Below, piece by piece: positions 36,538 through 48,559 of a stretch of DNA of 64,000 nucleotides. This stretch comes from Diospyros lotus (taxonomy: Eukaryota; Streptophyta; Magnoliopsida; Ericales; Ebenaceae). The stretch lies in the NCBI RefSeq assembly GCF_014633365.1, contig NC_068341.1, forward strand, positions 19,326,339 to 19,390,338. Reading direction: 5' to 3'. Below the pieces are notes generated by a model. That model did not search any database, was not told the DNA's origin, and saw only the letters and a program-made list of their open reading frames with translations. Every line of letters begins with the position of its first letter. Position 1 is the first letter of the stretch. A program made the translations under genes and the position numbers.

Positions 36538-37445
36538 GTGACACTCTATAGTATACAAGGGGGATTGTGGAACTATTCGGTTATAGTTATAATAGAATTC
36601 TTTTGTTTTCTCTAAAATAAAAAAATAATTATATTATCAAGAATATGTTTGATGAACCATTTTCAAGAAACTACTTTTTCTCAAAACATCTCCAGGGACC
36701 AATTTTTTTTCCCAAAGAGACCTTTTAATTGGCTAATTTGTTCTCACAGAAAAATAAAGGGTAAACGACAAGTAAAGTGACAACCATAGAGAGGCCACCT
36801 TGGACTAGAAGACTCTAGCTAGCTTGGATTGGCAAGGGCACTAAGCTATCACCCGGCAAGAGGGCTAATTAAATTAGCTTTTTCTTCCTAGTGGGGGGTG
36901 GGAAGATGACTTGTGAGGGTCGATGCCTGCACATAGGCACAACCCAAGCTTGCCTGAGACAAAAACACCAACGAGGTTGCCACTTAGAGAAAAAACTACA
37001 ACCAAGAACAAAAGGCATACAGGCAAGAGAAAAAAAAAAAAAAAAAAAAAGGGCATCAAACCACAGCGAGGGTCTCAAAATAAGGTAGATAGTGTTAGAC
37101 TGCCATCCACCATCCACACTGGAGATCGTCGTATCTTTGTGGTGGGTACTACTAGGCCTGCCCCAAGGCACTTGAAGTTGCAAAATTTGAGTACTGGATT
37201 TTTTTGCTTTTTCATTAGACGTACGGGTAAACTTTCAAAGATCCTTATTGGCAGCTAGAAAGTCCAAATATAATATTGATTTATATTCTTCAAGGGAGAG
37301 AGGCTCGTAATTAAAAGCCAAATTACTTAAGGTCAGCAATCCAACACCAGTCTTCAATCTTTTGTTATTGTCAATGGAAGCTTGAAGCTACATTCCGTTC
37401 ACTTGTTCAACCAATATCCCTTATTGCACCTGTTCATGGATGATA
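36538..37445. other. Intergenic sequence
   Basis: Contains a 25-base A run near 37027-37050. Open frames at 36869-37258 on both strands are short, share this region in several frames, and lack recognisable content. Confidence 0.45.
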
Positions 37446-37450
37446 CTTTC

Positions 37451-39147
37451 TGTTTAGTAATTTGTTAGTTTGTTAAAGTTTTAATTTGATGAGAAAATAA
37501 TAAATTTTTTGTTAAGTGACGATGACCAAAACAGTGTGTTAGATTTAATGAATGATTGTAAAATAATCGAGTAATGCTTGAAGATCAATCAAGTAAATCA
37601 AGTCCCTTAATTGAGTACAAATCTATTTTACTTGAGTAATGTAGTAATATTTCATATTAGGTCAAAAAATTGGTTCTTTTAATCAAGTAAAAAACTTCAT
37701 GTAATCGAGTAATTCTGTGATCTAACTATTATAATCAAGTAAAACTCATTTATACTCGAGTAATATTCTTATTAGAAAAGTCTTGAGATTAATTCAAAGT
37801 AGGCATATTATTTTAATCAGATATATTTTGTTTGTAATCGAGTGAGCATAAGTTGTATAATAGATAATCGATTACAAGTTTCAATATATTCAAGTAAAGA
37901 TCAAATGTACTCGACTAAATAGACCTTTGTATTCAACTAGATAATATAAGTTTTTGACCATACTTAGTTTTTGTAATTGAGTAATGATTTAAGTATACTT
38001 GAGTAAACAATTTTTGTAATCGAGTATATATTCTCCAGAAATTTGTTAAGTCCCTAGACCATTTTTGTAATCAAGCACTTCACATATTAATCGAGTAAAA
38101 ATTCATGTGTACTCGAGTGAATTATCATTTTAATCAAGCATATATATTCCAGAAATATGCTAAGTCTCTGGACCATTTATGTAATCGAGTACTTAAAATG
38201 TTAATCAAGTAAAGATCTTATTATACTTGAGTAAATATAGCTTTCTAGTCGAGTATGTATTGAAATTTTCTGTCTCAAAAATTTAATTGAGTGAAAGGAA
38301 ATTTATAATCAAGTAAATCAGAAAAATAATCAATTACACAACATTTGTACTCAAGTAATGATAGAACTTAGTTGATTAAATATCTCTTTGTACTCGAGTA
38401 ATGTTTGATAGAATTTGAAAAATATAGCTGTTATAGAGTATTAAATGCGATCAATCTTTAATTTTCAAAACATTAAATGTTTCTCAGACAAATTATACAT
38501 GGATTTTGATATTTCTAACCGAAGATGTTGTAGAAACAAAAAATGATAATTAAGACACAAAGAACATTCTTTCACCTTAATAGATAGGTCAACATATGCA
38601 TTAAAAGACAAAACACCATATAAAGAGCCGAAGTTTGAAGAAAAGAAGGATGACGAGCACTCAAAAAAACCTTACACTCTCGAGTTCAACAAGCTTTCAA
38701 AGGAGCCTTACTGTTTACATCCATCAAAAATAGAAGAGAGATTATGCTTTCATCTTCCAATCCTTTTATCTCTTTGTAAACTCAAGAGAAGTGAATGTAA
38801 TCTTCTGCAACCTATACATTCTCTTGTATTTCTTATTCATATTTTTATTGTGATCCTATAATAAAGGAAAAGTTGATCCTAATAAAATACATTGGTTGTG
38901 ACTAATCTTATTTGAAAAGTCATTAATTGTAAAGGTTTGTAACTAAACTATTTTAAAAAAGCTATCCAAGTAAGTTGGTTAGACAAAATCCTTGGTGAAG
39001 AGCCAAGGTAATGGAGTAAGCATAGCCGAACTACTATATATCTTATGTGCTGCATTGTTTTAGTTTTTTTTTTTACTTTAAACTTCAAGTTTTTTTTAGG
39101 GGTAAAAAAACTTAATTTACCACCGCTTAAGCTAACAAAGTTTTACA
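37451..39147 (+). mobile_element. Solo LTR E1 (1697 bp)
   Basis: It starts TGTTTAGTAATTTGTTAG and ends AAGTTTTACA, with the perfect duplication CTTTC on both sides (37446-37450 and 39148-39152). From 37556 to 38410 it is filled with TACTCGAGTAA, GTAATCGAGTAA and decayed variants. TATAAA lies at 38619-38624. The downstream phrase about a TAATGGAGTAAGC...CCGAACTACTA is also found in the S LTRs in altered form (TAGTGGACTAGGC...CCGAACCACTA), so E is probably a copia LTR of a related lineage. Confidence 0.88.
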
Positions 39148-39271
39148 CTTTCAATCTTTCTCTTAAATAAGTAAGGCAAGAAAGGGGTTCTAGGTTTGAT
39201 AATTATAGCTATTATATGCGTAGTGGTAGTGATTTGATCATCTAACAATTGAATAATGGGCTTCATAATGG

Positions 39272-40300
39272 CTATGCTAGAGGGGTTAATGGAGCAGAGA
39301 TGGGGATTTTAGTATCATAGATTTCTTCAATTGATTTCACTGATGCTATGGGTAGAGGCATTGGGATAGGTTCAATTTTTAGTGGCTTAATGAGAGATTT
39401 GATGTAGTATAGAAAGGCTAATGGAGTTACATTTTGCTCAATATGTAAGTGAACATATAGAGAGCTTTTAATGCAATCAATTTGGACCCCTATTTTAGCT
39501 TCACAGGATTGAGAGTTGGGGGGTTTCTTCATATGAGAGGTAAGAGGCTTTGAGTTAGTCAAAGATGAGTTTGAAGTGATAGGAGATTTAGATAAGGGAT
39601 TTAGGGAAAATGGTTGTTGAGGAGCCTTTAGGAGAAATAATAGTAAGTTTTTTGGGTATGTGAATAGTATTGTTAGAATGAAACCAACAAGATGAGAGAT
39701 TTTGAATGTAAGATGCTCAAATAGAGTGTTTGAGTAAACAAGGTTTGGATAGGTCAAAATCGCACTCTTTTAATACATGATCAACCATTCCACCCAAATG
39801 CTCATAAGAAATTTCTAGAAAGGTTGAATATTTACTTGGGTTATCTACCTTAAGGATAGCTATAAGCCTCTTTTTGACATCTATTACCTTTGACCCATAA
39901 GCATTCAAACCAACAAACACTAGAGGTGAATGATTCATCCACTTCTAAGGGGATGTCGATTTTAGCTCCAATCGTCCATGCATTTGAGGAAAGTAGCTTG
40001 CTGAGAAGGAGTCTCTTATCTGAATCTAGAAAATTTCATGGGTGAAATCAAGTTCAAAGGGATTGATGTCTAGATTCCATTACCATAATTGCATCAACTT
40101 TACAGTGATGTTCCATGGAAGTCTTGCAAGCTTAGCATTTGTGTCGGTGAATTTTGAAAAATATATCATGAGCACATATTGTTTGATATTCCATTGGGAG
40201 CGGTCCTACCTTTCAAGTTTCATGTCTTGTGATAATAATGTGAACTTTTTTTGGAGGCACAATCTTGTTTGCTAAAATCTTTCTCGACTAAACAATGTTG
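39272..40300 (-). pseudogene. LINE ORF1 remnant (DUF4283-like region and zinc knuckle)
   Basis: The minus strand gives, across frames, KFTDTNAKLARLPWNI and INPFELDFTHEIF (about 40170-40030), a segment like IGAKIDIPLEVDES, then PLVFVGLNAYGSKVIDVKKR and EISYEHLGGMVDHVLKEC (39938-39760). This order matches the DUF4283 region plus a CCHC knuckle of plant L1-type LINE ORF1 proteins; the first Cys pair of the knuckle is lost. A Ser/Pro-rich tail follows to 39272. Frameshifts and stops make it inactive. I found no reverse transcriptase part and no clear target duplication. Confidence 0.55.
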
Positions 40301-40931
40301 TAGATGGGTATGAACTTTTTTTACATCAGAATTTAAGATTAAACCTTGAGACATGGTGGATGGAGAAATAAAAGGTTTATCATGTGATGGATGTTGGGCT
40401 TGGAATATGAGATGGATTAGATGAGGAATGCTTCTGTTGAGTAAAGCAACGGGAAATGGAGATATGTTAAGATTTGGTGGATAATGCTGTGGAAGATGAT
40501 GGATAGAAGTGATAGCCGGTAGAGTGACAATAGATAGAAATGATTGTCAGCAATCATACCCTAAAACCATCATGCAATGCTAGCATATGTAGAACCCTCC
40601 TCTAGGTAGAGAAAGAACAAGCAACAAATCCTTATATAGCCAATTTCATGTTCACTTAATCATGTTGCGAGTTTCATTTTTTTTTTTTTGGTTATGTGTT
40701 CAGTAATTTGTTAAGTTTTGAATTGATGACAAAATAAGATAATATTTGTTGATGATCAAAATAGTGTGCTAGACATAGCAGATATCAATGAAAATAATCG
40801 AATAATGCCTATAAATCAATCGAGTATATCATTTTTCTTAATCAAGTACAATCTCATGTTACAAGAGTAAATCATCAACTAAACATATCATGTCAAAAAG
40901 TTTATTCTTTCAATTGAATATAAAGTTCTAT

Positions 40932-41157
40932 TGTAACATCCCGCATTGAGTGATAGGAAGGACTGGAACAACTTACCCTGATGAGCTTACACGAACTTCC
41001 CAGGGGGTCACCCATCCTTGAGCTTCTCTAACTCAAGCACGCTTAACCCCAGAGTTCTTTATCTACATTTAGCCTAAAAGGTATCCAACTGGTGTTGTTT
41101 CATTTCTTACACTATCCTCGATATATACTAACTTCTCTGGGCTCTTGGGATATTACA
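40932..41157 (-). mobile_element. Cassandra-type solo LTR with a 5S rRNA-derived core
   Basis: The 226-bp unit runs TGTAACATCCC to GGATATTACA on the plus strand and is flanked by the perfect duplication TCTAT (40927-40931 and 41158-41162). On the minus strand its centre reads GTTAAGCGTGCTTGAG and GGATGGGTGACCCCCTGGGA, matching the internal promoter half of plant 5S rRNA (A box, intermediate element, C box). Cassandra elements are small non-coding retrotransposons whose LTR carries such a 5S sequence and may be transcribed by RNA polymerase III. The first half of 5S is absent, so it is not a 5S gene. Confidence 0.9.
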
Positions 41158-43746
41158 TCTATACAATCAAGTAATTGTTTGTATCCAATCTTTTATTCAA
41201 GTAAAAATGTTGTATACTCGAGTAATGAATGTTAGGTTGTGTAAATAATGGCACCACACACCCAAGAGAGGGGTGAATTGGGTATTTTTAAAAAAAAATT
41301 TGATTAAGCATGAATAATTTTATCCCATTGATAAGGTTTTAGTGCAAAATGATAGTGATTAAGAGTGATACATAAAAGGACATCAAAGAAATGAAAGATA
41401 AGTGCAACATTGACACAAGCGATTTATAATGGTTCAATTTAAACGGCCTAATCTACTAACTTATCTCCTCACTAAGGATTTTAAACAATCACTAAAACCT
41501 CCTACTTGATTCCATTTAAGCCCTCTAGTATCACAACTAGGATTACAATCTCATACTTAACAAAAATAGGCCATTTAGTATCACAACTAGGATTACAATC
41601 TCATAATTTTTTTGTTCATTCCTTTATCTGCTCAATTTTTCTTAGTATCAAAGCCATTTGTGAGCACTCAATCATTTCAATTTGTTTACCATCATGTCTC
41701 TCTCTCTCTAAATGTAAGAAATTTCATTACCCTCAAACTCACTCAAATCAACCATTCTTTGTAGCATGAACAAGGATTAGCTTTAGCAGAAAGTCATGAA
41801 CTAGTTGAACATCTCACCGCAACAAATTCAACTCCTGCCAAATATACCACTCTAACTTCAAACATAGATGCAGAAAACTTTATGGCAACATTGACAAATT
41901 CGTTCAAAGCTTGGCACAAATCTAATCGTCTTCTTCATGGATGGATTATAGGCACACTCTCAAAGAAGCTGTAGCGGCCCTACTCCTGAATTATCTTGCT
42001 AGCATAGGAAAATCTAAAAGGAGGTTGTCACAAAAATGATATAAAACAACACTTAAATAAAACACTCAACTTTTTTTTTTTTTTTCCTTGCTCATTGAAT
42101 AATAGGAGCCAAAAATAATACATTTCATTCATAACTTGACTTACAAAATCCCTTGGTTGAATGGCCATACCATCCAAAATAAAAGGGCAACATTGCAAAT
42201 TGCACAATAAATTTTTCACTCTACAAGCTCTCAAACAAAATACACCATGGACCTTTTAGTGGGGAACATCTCTATACACCTCTATATCTGAGCTCTAGCC
42301 CCATTGGACTCGCCCTCTGCAATTTCCTTTCCCTTATCTAGAATGACAAGAGTAAGCAAGGTGAGCCACGAGACTTAGCAAGTAAATATAATCAACAAGT
42401 GAGATCATAGAATCAAGGTATAGATAGACCAAATAGAGTATACCCAACTCCCCAAAATACAATAAAAATTCCATTATTAATTTCTCATTATTAATACCAT
42501 CCCATGCCATCATCATTATGCAACATTCCATTTCCCATAAACATATAGATTTTCATGCATCACATTGGCTCACACGACCCTCCATTTACATGGATCACAT
42601 TGGCTCTCAAAGCCTCCATTCACATGAATCATATATATCAGCTCACATAGCCTTCCATTCACATGCATGCATATGTGTATACATATATATAAAAACATCA
42701 ATCAGCCATTCAGTTGGCTTGAGCATTGCCTACCCGGCTATATGGCCACCTCACCTACTTCAGGCATTTCATAGGATATCCTTTTCTTTCTCATCCAATA
42801 GAACATAGCCGCCGCGCCAAAATAATAATAGGGGCGCAAAAATAATGCTATACAATTCTCATGAAGTCTCACATAAATATAACATGCATGCTCCATTATA
42901 GAAATATTCACATCACGATCATCATGCACATTTAAACATTTCAATATCATTTTCATTCATGAGCCCATGGTATTTTCATCCACAAGATTTAACATCCATC
43001 ATTGGGTTTCATTTCTATACCATTTCTCAATATTAAGCATATTGATTACATATATTCATCATAAAAGTCGCTTGGCTTTCGTTTCTTATTACACATGATA
43101 AATTTCTCCCCCTTAAGATGCCCACATATCATCAAGAAGCATTTTAAGACTCATTGGAACACTACAAGATGTTTGGGGAAGAGATTACAAGCATTTAAGA
43201 AGCTGAAAATTTCCAGATTTTTGGCTCGAATTAAAAAGGGCACTACAAGCTCAATTTAAATCGAAATGATTCATATCCTATCTAAAAACAAAGCTTATCG
43301 AGTTAGGTTTACAACACAAAAAGAGGATTTTAATTCCAATATCGGGAAAGAAATGTAATTGTCAAAAAAGGTGCGCAGTCTGAAATGGAAAGTCAACTTC
43401 TGGAAAGTTGACACTTGGAATTGGAAAGTTGATTTTTGGTAGGAAAAGTCAACTTCTACATCAATTTAGTCGACCCAGCCGAGAGCTTAACATACAGAAT
43501 CAACTTTCACTTAAAAGAGTTGACTATTGAGACCTAAAAGCAAAAACGAACGAAAGAATGCAATGCAAATCAACAATATTTGCATCTAACTAACAAAATG
43601 CCATTCCTTGAAGAAAATATGGGATGAACAACCCCAATGAGACCAACAACAAGACCCGACAAGAGATTTAGACAAGCCACAAGATTTAAGAGAAAAATGA
43701 AGATAATCACACAACCAATACAAAAATAGTTTTAACAAGGATATGA

Positions 43747-46700
43747 TGTAAAGGCCCACTCTTGAATATTCCCGCTAGTATAGGATATTCGAAAGGAGGT
43801 TGTCACAGTGATGATATAGAATAAGACCATATTAAAACAAACAATTAATTTCATTACTAACAGTGAAAACTTAAGTAAGATTCAGTTACATTTCGAATAC
43901 CTCGTAAGTTTAGGCTCAAAGGCCATACAAATAAATAAGAGGCTCTAGTGTAAATTAACAAAATAAAATCATTTCACTACAAGCCTCACCAAAATACTAC
44001 TAAGGATCTTCAAGTTAGGACGTCTCCGTACACCGCTACCCTTAGGTCACAATCCCATTGGACTCGCCCCCAAACACTGCTTTTCCTTTACTTGGAATGG
44101 CAAGGAAGATCAGGTGAGCCATAAGGCTCAACAAGTTCGAGAAACAATGAATAGGATCCAAGAACAGGTGACACCAAAAAGAGTAATCAAGGACTCAACA
44201 ATTATGTACAAGATTCATAGTTTATAACTTTATCAATTCCAATTTAAATGTATCATGCCACCATGTACCACTATACAAATGTGCATATAAATTCAATGTT
44301 AATATCAAATCTCGTAGGCTTGTAAGCCATCAATCAACACATGCAAAAGTGCATCATGTGAATAGAATTTCACAAATAAATATGGAGTTAACCTGTCGGA
44401 CTATGGCCACCTCGTCCTGTGCTAAGTGCTCTAAGGTACCCTCTCCCTCTGAGCAAAATAATAGGTGCGCAAGATATATATATATATATCATGTACATGT
44501 ATGCATCATGTATGCATTTACCAACCACATGCATTCAAATCCTTGTTTTCTCAATATAAAAACTTTTAATACCATTCACCCATACCGGGTCTTTCACCGT
44601 CATCAAGTAAATCTAGTATGCCTTACTTTATAATATTTACCACACTCATGATGCAATCTATCACACCATTTACAACACCGAATTAATTTGGGAGATGCTA
44701 TTTAAGGTTACATCTTGATTCACCATTTGAGGAGTATTATAGGTTTAATATGCTATTTTTCTCATCATATAATTTCATTGAATTCATTTAACTGGTGCCA
44801 GTATTCATTTACTTGCATTCATGCTCATAGCTCAACCATAAGAAAGAATGGAAACCCAAAAAGTATTGCATATCAACAATTCCTTAAGTTTTTAGATTTT
44901 TGGGTGGTTTCAAAGGACTGATTTGGGTTCAATATTCGATCAATTGCCCCAAACAAAAATTTGAAATTTAAGTTCAAGAACTCTAGTTTTGAGAACATCA
45001 AACAGATTCACAATTGGAATTATCCACCAAAAGTTATTCCACAAAAACTACCACAATGTAAGAATTCAAAATACTAAAAATCTAGATTTTTTGCCAAGAT
45101 TGATATTGCCATTATGGACTCAATATGAAGCCAAAAAATGCGGGTAATATATCAAAATGAAGCCTAGGATATCTAGTTTACATCTCGATAAAAAGATCTC
45201 AATTGGAGATGGGAACAGAAATTTATAGGCCAAATAATACCATGTGGTCAGATTACACAAAGATAGTAAGCTACGAATTTCTTGGTAGAAATTAATCGGG
45301 TTGTTATGGGCTCAAAATGTAACCAAATCATTCTAATAATACATCAAATTGAAGCCTATGAAGTTTAGTTTCCAACGCATCAAATGGATCTTAAATCGGA
45401 TATCATCACAAGGAGATATACCTAAAAGAATGAAGCATGGTCAAATCCGCTACAGTAAATCACGAATTTGAATGGCACATTTGGATGATTTCTAGCACAT
45501 TCGAATGATAGGGAAATTCATTCAGATGAGGTCACTGTAGCATCCAAATGTTAGTAAAAAATCAGTATAATTTGATCAACTTACATGAAATTCATCCGGA
45601 TGTGGGGGGGGGGGGGGGGAACTCATTCGGATAAGGCTATTCTGGGTAGTTTCAACATCATTTGGTAATCAAGGCATAACTCTCTCATTCGAGCTCTGAT
45701 TGAGATGATTCAAGATTCTAATGAACGAAAAGAAAATTATCTACAACTTTAATGTTTTAATTTTTGATAGATTCTAACTTTATCAAGGTCAAAATCAGGA
45801 TCAAAGTTGCTACTATTGTGATCTATCCTGATATGGTGCCTTGGGCATTCGAATCAAGTGGGCTTCTGGGGTTATTTAGATATGGAAAAATGCTTATTCG
45901 AATATGGCCATTAGGGCTTAAGGGTGGTGTTCGAATGTGTAATATATATATTCTACAAAAGGTATTCGAATGGCCGAGAATCATTCGGATATGTATTAAG
46001 CTACATCGTGGATGATTTTCGAATATGGGAGAGTGCATCCGGATGGCTACATATATATAGGGTCTCTTATTCGAATATGGGAGGGTACATCCGAATGGAT
46101 TTATATATATATCAGTCTCTTATTCAAATATGGGAAGGTACATCCAGATGAGACTACTTTCTTTGTGTCTTATGTTCGAATATGATATGGTATATTCGGA
46201 TGGGTTTAGATATATATATATATGTGTGTGTGTGTGTGTCTTGTATTCAGATATCTAGTTGTATATTCGGATATAATCATAGAAGTAAATCTTACGTAGA
46301 TACAAACAAGTAAGAACTTTGTATCTTCTCTTACCCAATAAAATGCCATTCACGAATAGATTTGGGAATGAATGAATCCCCTTTCAAGACATCATAGAAA
46401 CTCAAGAAATGACAAGATTTTATACAAGTTATATATATAAATATATATGTGCGTGTGTGAGGCAAGTGGAACTCCACAAAGAGGACACACATTATTTATA
46501 TGTATGTATATATACATATGGTGAACGTAGAGCAAAGAAACTAAACGAAAAGCTTTTACAATTTGGAGTCAAAAAATACAAAAAGAACTTGCCTGATGAC
46601 TTACGATGCAGAAGAACCCTCTCTTCCTAAGGCTCCTATCAATCAAGACAAACACGAGAAGCCAAGAGGAAGGAGAAGAAATAGGGAGAAGAAGTTGAAG

Positions 46701-47132
46701 AGGTAGAAGGCAAATACGTAAAAGAGAGAATAAGGGTTGCAATTGCAGATGAAACACAAAGAGGGAAAAATGCACAGTTTGCACCTGCAACTGGGTTGAA
46801 ATAACCTGACTACCTTTCTCTTCCAACGATGGCTCAAGGAAGACTAAGGGTAGTATTAGCATTTGCTGGCCAATTTAATTTATTATGATTTTCTTTACAA
46901 AATTTCAAATCTCATTTCTCAATTGGGTTTCATCCCATGTCATGGCCAAATCCATGGCCCACCATACTGACCCAATAATCTCATTTGCATCTAAACCCAT
47001 TCATAATGTAAGCCCCTGAACTCATTCTCATTCTTAAAATTAATGCTATTGAAAATTTTATCATGCCCAAAATTCAAATAGAAATACAACTTGAAATATC
47101 ACATATCCTAGACCCATTAACAGGTCGTTATA
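43747..47132 (-). mobile_element. LTR R3, nested in R2
   Basis: It repeats the R-type ends: TGTAAAGGCCCACTC with CGCTAGTATAGGATATTCG at the left, and GACCCATTAACAGGTCGTTATA at the right, where the final CA has become TA. Flanks TATGA and TAGAA match only partly, so the exact ends are provisional. At 3.4 kb it is about 0.9 kb longer than R2; the cluster at 45470-46275 accounts for most of that. Confidence 0.65.
45470..46275. repeat. CATTCGAATG/CATCCGGATG palindrome cluster in R3
   Basis: At least fifteen words of the forms ATTCGAATA, CATTCGGATG, CATCCGGATG and CATCCGAATG occur over 800 bases, with repeated TTATTCGAATATGGGAGGGT-like phrases from 46025 to 46140. A run of 16 G lies at 45604-45619 and a (TG)n tract near 46223-46238. 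Confidence 0.85.
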
Positions 47133-48559
47133 TAGAAGAACAAAGACATATTTTAACATTCTAATAGAAAGAAGGGGAGAACTTGCACAATATAAAAAAA
47201 AGTGCAAGAGGAACTTGCCTTGTTGATGAAAACTGAAGAAGAAGAAGAAGAAGAAGAGAAGCCTTCCGTTGAAGTTAAAATCCTCACTCCTTGAAGCTCT
47301 AAGCAAGCAAAAAATTGGAGAAAATAAGAGAAAGAAATGAAGAGGAAGAAGAAGAAGAAGAGAAGAGGAAGAAGAAAAGATTGAAGAAGAATGAAAAAGA
47401 CAAGGAAATGAGGGGAATGGTATGCACATCCATCCTCACCTACTCCCATCAGCCCATTTTCTCTTCTCTTTTCACATTTGCCCTTCATTCACACACACAA
47501 CACACAAATATCTCATACCCATTTTAGACCTTTTGCCTATTTCTTTATTTTTCATTTATTTAATTCAACCCACTAAAATATATGGGCTCAAGCCCAACTA
47601 AATAATCTTTCTCAATTAGGCACCATCTAAATTACGGCCCAGGGCTCTTCTTTTAACTTGCATTTATATTTGACTTTACACTATTGGCCCAACCCACTTC
47701 ATTACAAAAGCATAAATATACCATCTCATAGATGGGCTTAGGCCAAAATTATTAGCCTAATTCAATTGGACTTTTCCCCACACAAAATAATATTTCCAAC
47801 CTGTAATTGATAAAAGCAAAAATTTAATGCCCACATCAAAATACCAATAAACGCCTAGACCCACTAATGGGTCGTTACAGAGGCTCTTGGACTTATTGTT
47901 GGCTTAGAAACATCATACTTAGTATGGGAAGCTCTCAAAAATTCATGTGCATAAGATTCACAGGAGTAAGAATTTACACTGCGACAACAAGTAACATATC
48001 TTCATAAAGATGAAGATAAAACCATTGCTAAACACATTCGCATATTCAAAAGTTTGTGACAATCTTGTAGCCATAGGAAAACTTGTCTCTGACAAAGAAA
48101 AGGTATTCTACCTTTTTACTAGTCTTGGTTCTTAGTATGAGACTTTTATTGTTGCCATGATGAAGCCTCCTATGCTAACCTACATTGAATTAGTGTCTTA
48201 ATTGCAAAATCTAGATCAACAACAAAGTTGATTTTTTGGTAATACAGATATCACAACTAGGAAATTCTCTCCTCAACTAACATTCTATGGCTAACATCTA
48301 AATCAACGACGAAGTTGGTTTTCTGGTAATACAAATATCACAACTAGGAAATTCTCTCCACAACTAGCATTCTATGGCCAACATTAGCGCTATTAACAAC
48401 AGTCATCCACAGGATATCATGGAAACTAGCAACAATTCACATCAACTGGGCATGGCTTTCAAGCTCAACAACCCAAAAATAAAAACAAAGACTACTTAGA
48501 TAATTTAGTATCCAACACAAAGCAACATCATCCTCCAACTCTTGGTTAATGTCGTATGA

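Larger units (their letters stand above)
41970..47879 (-). mobile_element. Solo LTR R2, carrying R3, inserted in G gag
   Basis: On the plus strand it runs TGTAGCGGCCC to CTAATGGGTCGTTACA. Flanks GAAGC (41965-41969) and GAGGC (47880-47884) differ by one transition. Without R3 the LTR is about 2.5 kb. A cluster of AAGTCAACTT/AAGTTGACTT words lies at 43375-43520. The (GAA)n-rich part near 47230-47400 creates open frames on both strands that are not genes. Confidence 0.82.
41880..48300 (+). pseudogene. G gag remnant, interrupted by R2
   Basis: Before R2 the frame gives KAWHKSNRLLHGWIIGTLS (about 41910-41966); after R2 it continues EALGLIVGLETSYLVWEAL and, with frame changes, TYLHKDEDKTIAKHIRIFKS, KLVSDKEKVFYLFTSLG and MMKPPMLTYIELVS. 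This is the UBN2-type gag domain of copia elements. The join across R2 is smooth, which supports the R2 boundaries. Stops and shifts prevent expression. Confidence 0.75.

Noticed and set aside
36869..37258. Several overlapping open frames around a long A run
   Set aside because: They occur in four frames at once and depend on the homopolymer; no recognisable domain.
40932..41157. A 5S rRNA gene
   Set aside because: Only the internal promoter half of 5S is present, inside an LTR with TG...CA ends and a 5-bp target duplication, which is the Cassandra structure.
47061..47527. Glu/Lys-rich and Phe/Leu-rich open frames
   Set aside because: They derive from GAA/CTT-rich sequence of LTR R2 in opposite directions.
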